Shown: piece after piece, positions 16,015 through 23,805 of the stretch
Layout: each line of letters begins with the position of its first letter
Position numbering within the stretch: position 1 is the stretch's first letter
Source: Planctomycetota bacterium
Lineage (GTDB): Bacteria; Planctomycetota; B129-G9; JAJDCN01
Length of the DNA: 34,686 bases
Direction of reading: 5' to 3'
Assembly: GCA_029260815.1 (NCBI GenBank)
Contig: JAJDCN010000072.1
Location: forward strand, 1 to 34,686
Made by a program: the position numbers and the translations under genes
The notes under the pieces: model-generated
The model's input: the letters and a program-made list of their open reading frames with translations, nothing else
What the model was told of the DNA's origin: nothing
Databases searched by the model: none

Positions 16015-16221
16015 ATGACCAGCAAACCGTTTACTCCTGAAAGCCTGATCATTGACGCCTTGGAGGCCCACCCCAAGGTTAAGGACGTGTTTCTAAAATA
16101 CGGCCTGCCCTGTTACCGATGCTGGGTGGCCGAGGTGGAAACCATCGAGACCGGGGCACGCAGCGAAGGCCTCGACTTCGAGCCGATCGTACAGGATATC
16201 AACGAGCTGCTTTCACAGTGA
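16015..16221 (+). CDS. DUF1858 redox-disulfide protein
   Basis: A 68-residue protein matching the DUF1858 family, often annotated as hybrid-cluster-protein-associated redox disulfide domain. It has the family pattern of an N-terminal helix (SLIIDALEAHPKVKDVFLKYGL), then the CxxC pair in LPCYRCWVAE, then a second helix ending in VQDINELLSQ. Stand-alone members are common in anaerobes and are thought to have a thiol redox or metal-binding role that is not well defined. It lies between the radical SAM gene (53 nt before) and recG (24 nt after), all on one strand. There is no strong Shine-Dalgarno before the ATG. Confidence 0.85.
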   Translation: MTSKPFTPESLIIDALEAHPKVKDVFLKYGLPCYRCWVAEVETIETGARSEGLDFEPIVQDINELLSQ

Positions 16222-16244
16222 GTCCCAACACGGACCGTGGGGCT

Positions 16245-18368
16245 ATGTCCTCTCACTTGAAACCGACAGGAAACGCCAGGGCCGAAGGGGCCCGTGCATT
16301 GCGTGATTCTCCGCAATTCGTCAAGGGGGTCGGTCCAGCCCGTGCCCGGAAGCTGGAGCGCCTGGGCATTCTGACCCTCGCTGACTTACTCTTCTACTTC
16401 CCCCGAAAATACCTGGATCGCTCAGAGGTGGTCTCTATTTGCGACGCGCCCCTCGACGCCCAGGTGACCTTGTGCGGAACCGTGATCAAGCGGGTACGGC
16501 GCAAGCCGCGCGGGCGGGCCGGCCTGACCCAGGTGACCCTTCGCGACAACACGGGTGAAGTCCAGGCAACCTGGTTCAATCAGCCGTGGATGTTCGATCA
16601 ATTTAAAGAAGGCCAAACCGTTTTGGTGTGGGGCAAGCTGACTTTCTATCAGAGCCTTCAGATCGCTAACCCGGAATTTGAATTTCTCGATGACGCGGAC
16701 GCCGGTGACTTCTCGGGAACACTTCCGATCTACAGCCTGACCGAGGGACTGTCCCAAAAGCAGTTGCGCACCATTCTTGCCCACGCGCTGGAAAGCCATG
16801 CACCCGCGGTTGAAGAAATCTTCAACCCGGCGACCCGAAAAAAGAAAAAGCTCCTCGGCATCGCCGCCGCCCTGCGCACCATTCACTTTCCCGACTCCCC
16901 CGCGGCGCTGGCAAAAGCGATACGGCGGTTTAAGTATGAGGAGCTGTTTCTGCTGGAGCTGGGCATGGCCCTGCGCCGCCGCGCGCTCAAAGCCGGTCAG
17001 CAAGGACGCAAGGTCAAGATCACCCAAGCAATCGATCAACGCATCCGCCGCCTGTTTCCTTTCGACTTTACCGCGGCCCAGGAGCGGGCGATCGACCAGA
17101 TCCAAACCGACTTGGCGGACCCCAGTCCCATGAATCGCCTGGTCCATGGCGACGTCGGGTGCGGGAAAACCGCGGTGGCTGTTTACGCGATGCTTGCCGC
17201 GGTGGCCAACAAGCTACAGGTGGCCTTCATGGCCCCCACTGCCATCCTCGCGGAGCAACATTACCAAACGATCGGTTCCTACCTGGAAAAGGCGCGGGTG
17301 CGCACCGCTTTGCTCACCGGTGGTCTGCGCAAGAAAGAACGGGCGGCCTTGATCCGCGACATTCAGAAGGGCCAGTACGACATCATCGTGGGAACGCATG
17401 CCCTGATCCAGCAAGATGTAGACTTCCACAATCTCGGCTTGGTCATCGTGGACGAGCAGCACAAGTTCGGCGTAGTCCAGCGAGGCATCCTGCGCGAAAA
17501 AGGACTGAGCCCCGACGTACTGGTCATGACCGCGACCCCCATTCCGCGAACGTTGAGCCTGACAGTCTTCGGCGACCTGGACGTGACGCAGATCGACGAG
17601 CTGCCGCCCGGCCGGGGCAAAGTCGAGACCTTTGTAGCGGACAACACCGACCGGGACCGGCGCGAAAAGATGCTCGCATTTGTCGAACGAAAGCTCGCCG
17701 AGGGCCAACAAGCATTTTTCGTCTACCCCCGTGTGGAAGAATCCGAAGATTCCACTTCGGACTTGAAAAACGCCACGACCATGGCCAAAGCGTTGGCTTC
17801 CGGCCCCCTGGGCCGGCACGGCGTTCAACTTCTCCACGGCCAGATGAAAGAAAAGGAAAAGACACAAATCGTCGCGGCGTTTCACGAAAAAGAATTTCGT
17901 GTATTAGTTGCCACCATCGTCATCGAAGTCGGACTGGACATCCCCAACGCCACGGTTATGGTGATCGAAAATGCCGAGCGATTCGGTCTCGCTCAACTGC
18001 ACCAGCTGCGCGGTCGGATCGGGCGCGGGAGCCAAAAATCCTTTTGCATTCTGCTCGGCGATACCACATCGGAAGAGGCCAGTAGGCGCCTGGAGGTCCT
18101 AGAGAACACCACTGACGGTTTCAAGATTGCCGAAGAAGACCTGCGCATGCGCGGACCGGGCCAATTTTTCGGCACCCGGCAACACGGACTGCCGGAGCTG
18201 AAAATTGCCAATCTGATCGACGACTACGAACTCTTGGTAGCAACGCGAAAGGATGCTTTTCGGCTCGTGGAAAACGACCCAGGGCTGAGCCAACCCGCCG
18301 TACAGCCGATCCGACGCACGGTTTTTGACAAGTACGGTGCGGTTTTGGAGCTGGTCGATGTTGGGTGA
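16245..18368 (+). CDS. recG: ATP-dependent DNA helicase RecG
   Basis: RecG remodels stalled replication forks and branch-migrates Holliday junctions. The 707-residue protein, counted from the ATG at 16245, has the N-terminal helix-hairpin-helix-like segment (FVKGVGPARARKLERLGI), the wedge/OB domain (about 70-150, VTLRDNTGEVQATWFNQPW), Walker A GDVGCGKTA (about 302-310), the DEQH box (403-406), motif III TATPIPRTL, and C-terminal helicase motifs including EVGLDIPNAT and QLRGRIGRG. The reading frame is open back to 16119, but that would overlap the whole DUF1858 gene and lacks family homology, so 16245 is preferred. Its end overlaps the next gene by 11 nt. Confidence 0.96.
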   Translation: MSSHLKPTGNARAEGARALRDSPQFVKGVGPARARKLERLGILTLADLLFYFPRKYLDRSEVVSICDAPLDAQVTLCGTVIKRVRRKPRGRAGLTQVTLRDNTGEVQATWFNQPWMFDQFKEGQTVLVWGKLTFYQSLQIANPEFEFLDDADAGDFSGTLPIYSLTEGLSQKQLRTILAHALESHAPAVEEIFNPATRKKKKLLGIAAALRTIHFPDSPAALAKAIRRFKYEELFLLELGMALRRRALKAGQQGRKVKITQAIDQRIRRLFPFDFTAAQERAIDQIQTDLADPSPMNRLVHGDVGCGKTAVAVYAMLAAVANKLQVAFMAPTAILAEQHYQTIGSYLEKARVRTALLTGGLRKKERAALIRDIQKGQYDIIVGTHALIQQDVDFHNLGLVIVDEQHKFGVVQRGILREKGLSPDVLVMTATPIPRTLSLTVFGDLDVTQIDELPPGRGKVETFVADNTDRDRREKMLAFVERKLAEGQQAFFVYPRVEESEDSTSDLKNATTMAKALASGPLGRHGVQLLHGQMKEKEKTQIVAAFHEKEFRVLVATIVIEVGLDIPNATVMVIENAERFGLAQLHQLRGRIGRGSQKSFCILLGDTTSEEASRRLEVLENTTDGFKIAEEDLRMRGPGQFFGTRQHGLPELKIANLIDDYELLVATRKDAFRLVENDPGLSQPAVQPIRRTVFDKYGAVLELVDVG

Positions 18369-19587
18369 TTACCTACTTCTGGCGTGCCTGCTGGTCCTTT
18401 CAGGATTCTTCTCCAGCTCGGAAACTGCCTTCTTCTCCTTGAACCGGGCCGCCCTGGCGGAGTTGAAAAAGAAGGGCCGCTTGGCCGCTTTGACGGTCTC
18501 CTTGGCCTCCGACCTCCATGCCTTGTTGCTGGTCATCCTGTTTGGAAACATGATCGTCAACGTCTCCTTTTTCGCTATTTCCTTCGCCTTGGGTGCGCGA
18601 CCCGGCGGTCCTGGGCCGGCGGTGACTGGCGCAGTGGCCCTCTTGGCGATTATCCTGCTCGGCGAGATCCTACCCAAACTCGTGGCGGCCAAGGCTCCGT
18701 TCTTCTGCGCCCGAATGCTGGCGATACCGCTGTATCTGTTCTCGCGGCTGTTTCGCCCGATCGCGCGCGTGCTGGAACGGTTTCCGATCGCGCAGCCGAT
18801 TCCTGCACGCGACAACCACCTGAGCACCGAAGAAATGAAAACGTTGATCGAAATGACCGAAAAGGCCGGCCACATCGACGCGGCCGAGAGTGACCTGTTC
18901 AGCGAAGTAGTGGAGTTCGCCGAGGTCATCGTTAAAGAAGCCATGGTGCCGCGGGTCGACATGGTCGGCTTCGAGCTTCCCGGCTCGCGGGAGGCGGTCT
19001 TGCGCATGATCAAACAAACCGGTTCCACCAAAATTGCCGCATGGGAAAAGACCCAAGACAACATCCGCGGCTACGTGGACGGTAAAGACCTCTTGCTGGA
19101 GCCCGACCAGCCCTTGTCGGAATTGCTGCGACCCGTGGTGATCGTCCCGGAGACGAAGCGGGTCGAAGACCTACTTCGCGAATTCATCCATGAAAACACA
19201 CGGTTTGCAGTGATCGTCGACGAATACGGCGGCACCGAAGGGATCGTGACCTTGGAACATCTACTGGGAGAGATCGTCGGCGAAATCGAAGACGAAGGAC
19301 AACCAACCGAAGCGCCGGCTGTGGTGGAACTGGAGCCAGGCCGCTACCTGCTTCGTGGCAATTTGAGCCTTCGCGATTGGGCGGAACTGTTCGACATCGA
19401 CGTCGATGCACCGCAAGTGGGCACCCTTGCCGGCTTCGTAACCAAGCTGCTGGGCCACGTGCCGAAGCCCGGCGATGCCGTCCGCTGCGGCGATCTTTTG
19501 ATGACTGTTAAGGAAGTGCATGGACACCGGGTCACTCGGATTCTTGTAGAAGGCTCGGATCTCCATAAGGCCGGAGGTCTTCCGTGA
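18358..19587 (+). CDS. CNNM/CorC-HlyC family membrane protein with CBS pair
   Basis: A 409-residue protein. The N-terminal CNNM (DUF21) domain (about 1-165) has four hydrophobic helices and the family signature LSGFFSSSETAFFSLNR at 14-30. A CBS pair (about 185-315) follows, including VDEYGGTEGIVTLEHLLGEIVGEIEDE, then a CorC/HlyC C-terminal domain (about 320-405). The family includes Mg2+ and Co2+ efflux or transport proteins; older names call them hemolysins. The start is the ATG at 18358, with GGAG at 18347-18350, overlapping the recG end by 11 nt. It is followed by a paralogue whose GTG overlaps its stop, so recG and both CNNM genes form one transcript. Confidence 0.9.
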   Translation: MLGDYLLLACLLVLSGFFSSSETAFFSLNRAALAELKKKGRLAALTVSLASDLHALLLVILFGNMIVNVSFFAISFALGARPGGPGPAVTGAVALLAIILLGEILPKLVAAKAPFFCARMLAIPLYLFSRLFRPIARVLERFPIAQPIPARDNHLSTEEMKTLIEMTEKAGHIDAAESDLFSEVVEFAEVIVKEAMVPRVDMVGFELPGSREAVLRMIKQTGSTKIAAWEKTQDNIRGYVDGKDLLLEPDQPLSELLRPVVIVPETKRVEDLLREFIHENTRFAVIVDEYGGTEGIVTLEHLLGEIVGEIEDEGQPTEAPAVVELEPGRYLLRGNLSLRDWAELFDIDVDAPQVGTLAGFVTKLLGHVPKPGDAVRCGDLLMTVKEVHGHRVTRILVEGSDLHKAGGLP

Positions 19588-20564
19588 GCGCCGTGGAGAC
19601 AATCGCCGCGACGGCCGGGCTTCTGACCAGCCTGCTCGGAAGCTGGTTCTTCTCCGGTACCGAGACAGGAATCTACAGAACCAATACACTGCGCCTGAAG
19701 CACAGAACCGCGCAGAACGATCCGCGCGCGAAAACCCTTTCCGCTCTCTTGTCCCACACCCGCCAGGTGATTTGCACCATCCTGGTCGGCAACAACCTGT
19801 GCGTCTACACCGCCACAATGTTCTTCAGCCTCCTGGTCGCGCACCGGCTGGGGCTCAACGAACATTGGACCGAGGTCGTGACGGTTGTCTTTTTAACGCC
19901 GGTCCTGTTTCTCTTCGGCGAGATTTACCCGAAGAACCTGTTCAACGCTCGGGCCGACACGCTGATGTACCGGTTAGCCCGACCGCTTCAAACCCTGCGC
20001 ATCCTTTTGTTCCCGGTTACAGCCTTGCTCATGGAAGCCGTTCGAGTCCTTGAAAAATTCACGCCGCTCAGCGAGGACCTCAATGTGACACCGTTCTCTC
20101 GGAAGAGCTTGAAGTATTTCTTTGTTGAGAGCGCGCGTGAAGGCGCGCTCAGCCCAAGTCAAAAGCTTATGGCGGACAACATCCTGCAGCTTCAGCAGCG
20201 CACCGTGGCTGACGCGATCGTACCCATGCACCGGGTCGCCGCCATCGAACAAGGAGCCGATGCGCAGACATTGCGATCGATTCAGATGGAGCGTCGTTAC
20301 GCACGCGTACCCGTATACCACGGCGCCCGTAACCATGTGGTTGGGCTCTTGAACCTTTTCGACATCGAGGACTGGACGATCGAGGACGTCACGAAGCACA
20401 TGAAGCCCCCTTCCTATCTGCGCCAGAACATGCCCATCGACGATGCCATCCACTTGATGCGGCGCAACCGCACGCCACTGGTGGTCGTGATCGACAATCA
20501 CGGCAACGCACTGGGCATCGTGACCGTGAAAGATCTTGTGGGCCAGATCGTGGCGGGGCTGTAA
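19584..20564 (+). CDS. CNNM/CBS membrane protein lacking the CorC-HlyC tail
   Basis: A 326-residue paralogue of the preceding gene. It has the CNNM domain (about 1-170, with GSWFFSGTETGIYRTNTLRLKHR in place of the usual SxSETAxxxxNR signature and the VGNNLCVYTAT helix) and a CBS pair (about 195-322, ending VIDNHGNALGIVTVKDLVGQIVAGL). It stops straight after the CBS pair, so the CorC/HlyC domain present in its neighbour is missing. The GTG start overlaps the upstream TGA (GTGA), a coupling arrangement. The two proteins may form a hetero-oligomer, as paired paralogues often do, but that is inference. Metal ion transport or its regulation is the likely role. Confidence 0.85.
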   Translation: MSAVETIAATAGLLTSLLGSWFFSGTETGIYRTNTLRLKHRTAQNDPRAKTLSALLSHTRQVICTILVGNNLCVYTATMFFSLLVAHRLGLNEHWTEVVTVVFLTPVLFLFGEIYPKNLFNARADTLMYRLARPLQTLRILLFPVTALLMEAVRVLEKFTPLSEDLNVTPFSRKSLKYFFVESAREGALSPSQKLMADNILQLQQRTVADAIVPMHRVAAIEQGADAQTLRSIQMERRYARVPVYHGARNHVVGLLNLFDIEDWTIEDVTKHMKPPSYLRQNMPIDDAIHLMRRNRTPLVVVIDNHGNALGIVTVKDLVGQIVAGL

Positions 20565-20593
20565 TTGACAAAACCTTGCGGGATACCTAAGAT
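20565..20593 (+). promoter_or_regulatory. sigma-70 promoter of the MOT1-type transporter
   Basis: A perfect TTGACA (20565-20570) directly follows the TAA of the previous gene. After a 17-nt spacer comes TAAGAT (20588-20593, 4/6). Transcription should start near 20600, ten bases before a perfect inverted repeat. Confidence 0.7.
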
Positions 20594-20609
20594 CGGACCT
20601 TCTATTTTC

Positions 20610-20626
20610 AAGAACATGCTGTTCTT
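20610..20626 (+). promoter_or_regulatory. inverted repeat AAGAACA-TGC-TGTTCTT at the start of the MOT1-transporter leader
   Basis: A perfect 7-bp inverted repeat with a 3-nt centre lies about 10-27 nt after the predicted transcription start and about 45 nt before the start codon. The position suits a repressor operator, for example for molybdate, sulfate or redox control. As RNA it would be a short hairpin with no T-tract sufficient for termination. Confidence 0.5.
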
Positions 20627-20668
20627 TTCGGAGCTTTTTGTGGCACCAAAGGCAACAAAGACACTGTC

Positions 20669-21868
20669 ATGAGCCTGATTTCCATCCAAGCCCACTTTCG
20701 CCGCGCCGTTCGGTTCGACCGCAACGAGTTTTCGGGTGCCTTTGGGGATATCGGAACCGATTTTCCCCTGGTGGTTGGTATGATCCTTGTCGGCGGGCTC
20801 GACGCCGCGAATGTTTTGATCCTTTTTGGGGCGATGCAGATCTTCGCAGGCCTGACTTATGGCATCCCTATGCCCGCCCAGCCACTCAAGGTGATGGCGG
20901 TGCTCGTCATTACAAGCGGGGGCCAGATTACCGGGCCGATCCTCTACGGCGGCGGCTTGGCGATTGGTGCGATCATGTTGCTACTCACGGCCAGCGGCCT
21001 GATCGACGCCCTGGCCCGGGCGATCCCCAAGTGCGTCATCCGTGGAATCCAGTTCGGGCTGGGTCTGAAGTTGGCCCACATGGCGTTGCAATACATGCAG
21101 GGGACAGGCCAGGCGGGGTTTGGCCAGGAACAAAGACTTCATGCGTATATCTTGGCGACGCTCGCCTTCGCGTTGACGCTGAGCCTGATGGGCAATCGGA
21201 AGATTCCGCCGGCCCCCTTCGTCATCCTGCTGGGTGTGGTCTACGCCCTGATCTTTAAGACCGACGCCCACACGTTCCAAGACAATGTCCGGTTTGCCGT
21301 GCCCAGCTTCCAGGCGCCAGGGTGGGAAGATATCTGGCAGGGATTCTACCTGCTGGCTCTCGCGCAAATCCCGCTGTCCCTGGGCAACTCGATTCTTGCG
21401 ACACGCCAGGTGGCACAGGATTTGTTCCCCGACCGGGCGCCCAGCGTTCGAAAAATCGGTCTGACCTATTCATTGATGAACCTGGTCAGTCCGTTTTTCG
21501 GCGGGATCCCAACCTGCCACGGCTCCGGCGGCATGGTCGGCCATCATGCCTTTGGCGCGCGAACTGGTGGATCCGGCGTTCTCTACGGTTCGTTTTACCT
21601 GGTCTTGGGACTGGTCTTCAGTCCAGGATTTTCGAAGCTGATCCAGTTCTTTCCGCTCCCGGTTCTCGGCGTAATTCTTCTGTTCGAAGGGCTCTATCTG
21701 ATGCGCATGATACGCGACCTTACCGACACCTCCAAGCGATTCGCGATCGCGCTATTGGTCGGCCTGATCGCCTTCGGCCTTCCCTACGGCTACGTCATCG
21801 GATTGGTGGTGGGCACGGTCTTGGCGTATGTGGCTCGGCGCAACCTTGTCGGCCTTGAACAGGAATGA
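20669..21868 (+). CDS. MOT1-family molybdate/sulfate transporter
   Basis: A 399-residue inner-membrane transporter with about ten or more hydrophobic helices. The two signatures of the MOT1 branch (SulP-related molybdate transporters) are both present: FSGAFGDIGTDFPLVVGMI (about 21-39) followed by YGIPMPAQPLK, and FGGIPTCHGSGGMVGHHAFG with ARTGGSG (about 276-302). There is no STAS domain, as usual for MOT1 proteins. The substrate is molybdate in characterised plant and algal relatives; sulfate cannot be excluded. The ATG at 20669 has no good Shine-Dalgarno, although a GGAG lies 35 nt upstream. The gene has its own promoter and a leader inverted repeat, and lies upstream of an Fe-S/siroheme gene cluster, suggesting oxyanion redox metabolism. 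Confidence 0.85.
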   Translation: MSLISIQAHFRRAVRFDRNEFSGAFGDIGTDFPLVVGMILVGGLDAANVLILFGAMQIFAGLTYGIPMPAQPLKVMAVLVITSGGQITGPILYGGGLAIGAIMLLLTASGLIDALARAIPKCVIRGIQFGLGLKLAHMALQYMQGTGQAGFGQEQRLHAYILATLAFALTLSLMGNRKIPPAPFVILLGVVYALIFKTDAHTFQDNVRFAVPSFQAPGWEDIWQGFYLLALAQIPLSLGNSILATRQVAQDLFPDRAPSVRKIGLTYSLMNLVSPFFGGIPTCHGSGGMVGHHAFGARTGGSGVLYGSFYLVLGLVFSPGFSKLIQFFPLPVLGVILLFEGLYLMRMIRDLTDTSKRFAIALLVGLIAFGLPYGYVIGLVVGTVLAYVARRNLVGLEQE

Positions 21869-21926
21869 GGCTGATGACAAAGATTGTCAGCGATCTTAAG
21901 TTCAATCAGTATCGATGCGCCAGGGC

Positions 21927-21955
21927 TTGACGATCTTACGCACCGCAGGTATACT
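21927..21955 (+). promoter_or_regulatory. sigma-70 promoter of the NifU-like/siroheme cluster
   Basis: TTGACG (21927-21932), a 17-nt spacer and TATACT (21950-21955) match the consensus at 10 of 12 positions. Transcription should start near 21962, giving a leader of about 67 nt that holds two adjacent hairpins. Confidence 0.8.
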
Positions 21956-21982
21956 CAATGTTCGGTGGGTGGGTACCGATAA

Positions 21983-22015
21983 ATGAGGTGGGGAACTCAT
22001 GACTGCGGAGCAGTC
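21983..22015 (+). promoter_or_regulatory. two adjacent hairpins just before the NifU-like ribosome-binding site
   Basis: The first inverted repeat is ATGAG (21983-21987) with CTCAT (21996-22000) around an 8-nt loop. It is immediately followed by GACTGC (22001-22006), loop GGA, and GCAGTC (22010-22015), a perfect 6-bp stem that can be extended to 7 bp by T22000-A22016. The Shine-Dalgarno AAGGAG starts at 22016, so extending the second stem would take in its first base. This arrangement could modulate translation or bind a regulator. Confidence 0.5.
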
Positions 22016-22028
22016 AAGGAGAACAGCG

Positions 22029-22250
22029 ATGCGAGAACGGGTTGAAGAAGTGCTGAACCAGATTCGTCCCGCCCTGCAACAGGACGGCGGTGACGTAGAA
22101 CTGGTTGATATCACAGCGGATGGCGTCGTCCAGGTACGGTTGGTCGGCGCCTGCGGCGGATGCGACATGGCATACATGACGCTGAAGTCCGGCATTGAGC
22201 AGCAATTGATGGAGCAGATTCCCGAAGTCCGGGAAGTCGTCTCCGTCTAG
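22029..22250 (+). CDS. NifU C-terminal-domain-type Fe-S scaffold protein
   Basis: A 73-residue protein equivalent to the NifU C-terminal (Nfu) domain, which binds and delivers iron-sulfur clusters. It has the family features: helix RERVEEVLNQIRPALQQDGGDVELVDI, strand VVQVRLVGACGGCDMA with the cluster-binding CGGC at residues 42-45, and a closing helix TLKSGIEQQLMEQIPEV. The ATG at 22029 is preferred because AAGGAG lies 7 nt upstream; an ATG at 21999 falls inside the hairpins and has a poorer site. It heads a four-gene cluster that includes a protein with up to three predicted iron-sulfur clusters, so local cluster delivery is a sensible role. Confidence 0.92.
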   Translation: MRERVEEVLNQIRPALQQDGGDVELVDITADGVVQVRLVGACGGCDMAYMTLKSGIEQQLMEQIPEVREVVSV

Positions 22251-22272
22251 TTTCGTAGGTAGATCCCGAATC

Positions 22273-22905
22273 ATGTCGCCCACAATTGAAATCACCCGAG
22301 CCAAATGGCTCCAGAGCAAAGTCAAGCTCGCCCACTCCAGACAACAAGCGATCTCCGCGGCCTTTCTGACACGGTTCGGCCTGGAGGCCACGCGCGCCAT
22401 GGCCGCGCTGCCGCTGCCCAAGGCCCACCCCAAAACCATCGAGGACAAGATTGCCGTGGTAGAGACCCGGGAGGCCTCGCTGATCGCCACGTTCATCAGC
22501 ACCTTCGGCGGCCGGGCACGGGCCGTGGCTTCCGAAGCGGCTCGCAAGCACGGCATCGAAACGGGGCGGTCGGCAACCAAAGTCATCCATGCAACTCACA
22601 CCACGCCCGAGCATATTTACAGTGCTTTGCGCTATTTCCTCCTGGATGGCGGGCCCGAGGCGCCCGAGCCGGTAATCATGGAAAACACGCCCAAGCGGTT
22701 TACATGGTCGCGAATCGTCTGTCCAAACCACGCATACTGGTCCGAGGACACGGCAAACTACCTGTTCCTTGTACAAATTGAAGCCGAATGGATTAGCGGC
22801 TTTGTCGAAGGGTATTGCTATAGCGCGTCGCACACCCGTGACATTTACATGAATATCGGTCCCGCCTCCTATTGCGATACAATTGTTGTCGAAAATCTAA
22901 AATAG
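22273..22905 (+). CDS. unrecognised protein in the Fe-S/siroheme cluster (perhaps ATC-hydrolase-like)
   Basis: A 210-residue soluble protein. The first half is helical (AKWLQSKVKLAHSRQQAISAAF, then a region rich in Ala and Arg around FISTFGGRARAVASEAARKHG). The second half is strand-rich and has three cysteines, in IVCPNHAYW, in EGYCYSASHT and in PASYCDTIVVEN. The C-terminal pattern, a cysteine-containing segment and then a late ...YCD(x)nV strand, loosely recalls the L-2-amino-thiazoline-4-carboxylate hydrolase family, whose members act in sulfur compound breakdown; this is a weak impression, not an assignment. It starts 22 nt after the NifU-like gene and ends 18 nt before the siroheme gene, so it is surely part of the same operon. 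The ribosome-binding site is weak. Confidence 0.7.
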   Translation: MSPTIEITRAKWLQSKVKLAHSRQQAISAAFLTRFGLEATRAMAALPLPKAHPKTIEDKIAVVETREASLIATFISTFGGRARAVASEAARKHGIETGRSATKVIHATHTTPEHIYSALRYFLLDGGPEAPEPVIMENTPKRFTWSRIVCPNHAYWSEDTANYLFLVQIEAEWISGFVEGYCYSASHTRDIYMNIGPASYCDTIVVENLK

Positions 22906-22923
22906 CTCCGAAAGTAGGCCCAC

Positions 22924-23805
22924 ATGGAGTGGGAGAAGCAATCTGAAATCTTGTTGAATCGGGTCCCTTTCTTCGTCCGCAAGATGGTGCGAAGAAAGGT
23001 CGAGGAATACGCCGTGTCCGTGGGCGCACAGACCGTCACGCAAGAGCACGTGCATGCGGCCAAGCAGAAGGGCCGGCCCGTCGGGCCGGCTGTCGATCCG
23101 AACGATCGCTTTTCTGTGATCCGACGGATCGAGAATATCCCGGCCGACCAGGAATCTATCCCCATGTACGCAGTCGAGGCCTGTCAAGCTGATGGGATCG
23201 ACTGCCCCATGTCCGTCGCGGAGGGGCACCGGCTCACCGAACAGATCCATCAAATTCTGGAAAAAAGCGGCCTCACCGACTTCATTACCAATTCTGTATC
23301 GGGCCCGCTATTGCCCCATCATCGCTTTAAAGTCTCCATCTCCTCCTGCCCAAACTCCTGCTCCCAAGCCCAGATCAAGGACGTTGGGATCATCGCCCAG
23401 CTCAAACCCAAACTGAACAATGGCGAATGCTCTCAGTGCGGGCAGTGCGTGGAGGCTTGCCGCGAAGGCGCCATTGCCCTTCAGGATGAAGATCCAGGCA
23501 TCTGCCTCGATGCGGGCCAGTGCGTCTACTGCGGTGTCTGTATCCGTGCATGCCCGACCGACGCTCTGGACGAAGAGGAGGGCTGCGGGTACGCCTTATA
23601 CCTCGGTGGACGACTGGGCCGTCGACCGCGCCTGGGAGAGAAAGCGGCTGACCTGCTTTCCACACGGCAGTTGTTGGCAGTGTTTGAACGGATCGTTTCG
23701 TTTTACACGACCCACGCCCAACCCGGCGAGCGCTTCTCCCATGTGGTCGAACGTCTCGGCTTGCAAGATGTTGCTGCGGGTATCGAGCTTCCGTTTCGTC
23801 CATGA
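22924..23805 (+). CDS. PCP_red / siroheme-reductase-like / double [4Fe-4S] ferredoxin protein
   Basis: A 293-residue redox protein with three modules. Residues 1-48 are a PCP_red-type helical domain (EILLNRVPFFVRKMVRRKVEEYA...), known from the end of protochlorophyllide reductase B subunits and from stand-alone redox proteins. Residues about 75-165 resemble a nitrite/sulfite reductase siroheme-[4Fe-4S] half-domain: Cys87 and Cys94, then Cys142 and Cys146 in SCPNSCSQAQIKDVGI, the C-x3-C part of the siroheme motif. The first pair is spaced C-x6-C where C-x5-C is usual. Two ferredoxin motifs follow, Cys169-172-175-179 and Cys200-203-206-210. The tail (about 220-290) resembles that of assimilatory-type or DsrAB/AsrC-like reductases. 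The substrate is unknown; nitrite or sulfite are family precedents. Only the C-terminal half of a normal reductase is present. It overlaps the nucleosidase gene by 4 nt. Confidence 0.85.
   Translation: MEWEKQSEILLNRVPFFVRKMVRRKVEEYAVSVGAQTVTQEHVHAAKQKGRPVGPAVDPNDRFSVIRRIENIPADQESIPMYAVEACQADGIDCPMSVAEGHRLTEQIHQILEKSGLTDFITNSVSGPLLPHHRFKVSISSCPNSCSQAQIKDVGIIAQLKPKLNNGECSQCGQCVEACREGAIALQDEDPGICLDAGQCVYCGVCIRACPTDALDEEEGCGYALYLGGRLGRRPRLGEKAADLLSTRQLLAVFERIVSFYTTHAQPGERFSHVVERLGLQDVAAGIELPFRP

Noticed and set aside
20600-20668. Molybdenum-cofactor riboswitch before the MOT1 transporter
   Set aside because: The leader is only about 70 nt, with one 7-bp hairpin, far too short and simple for that riboswitch.
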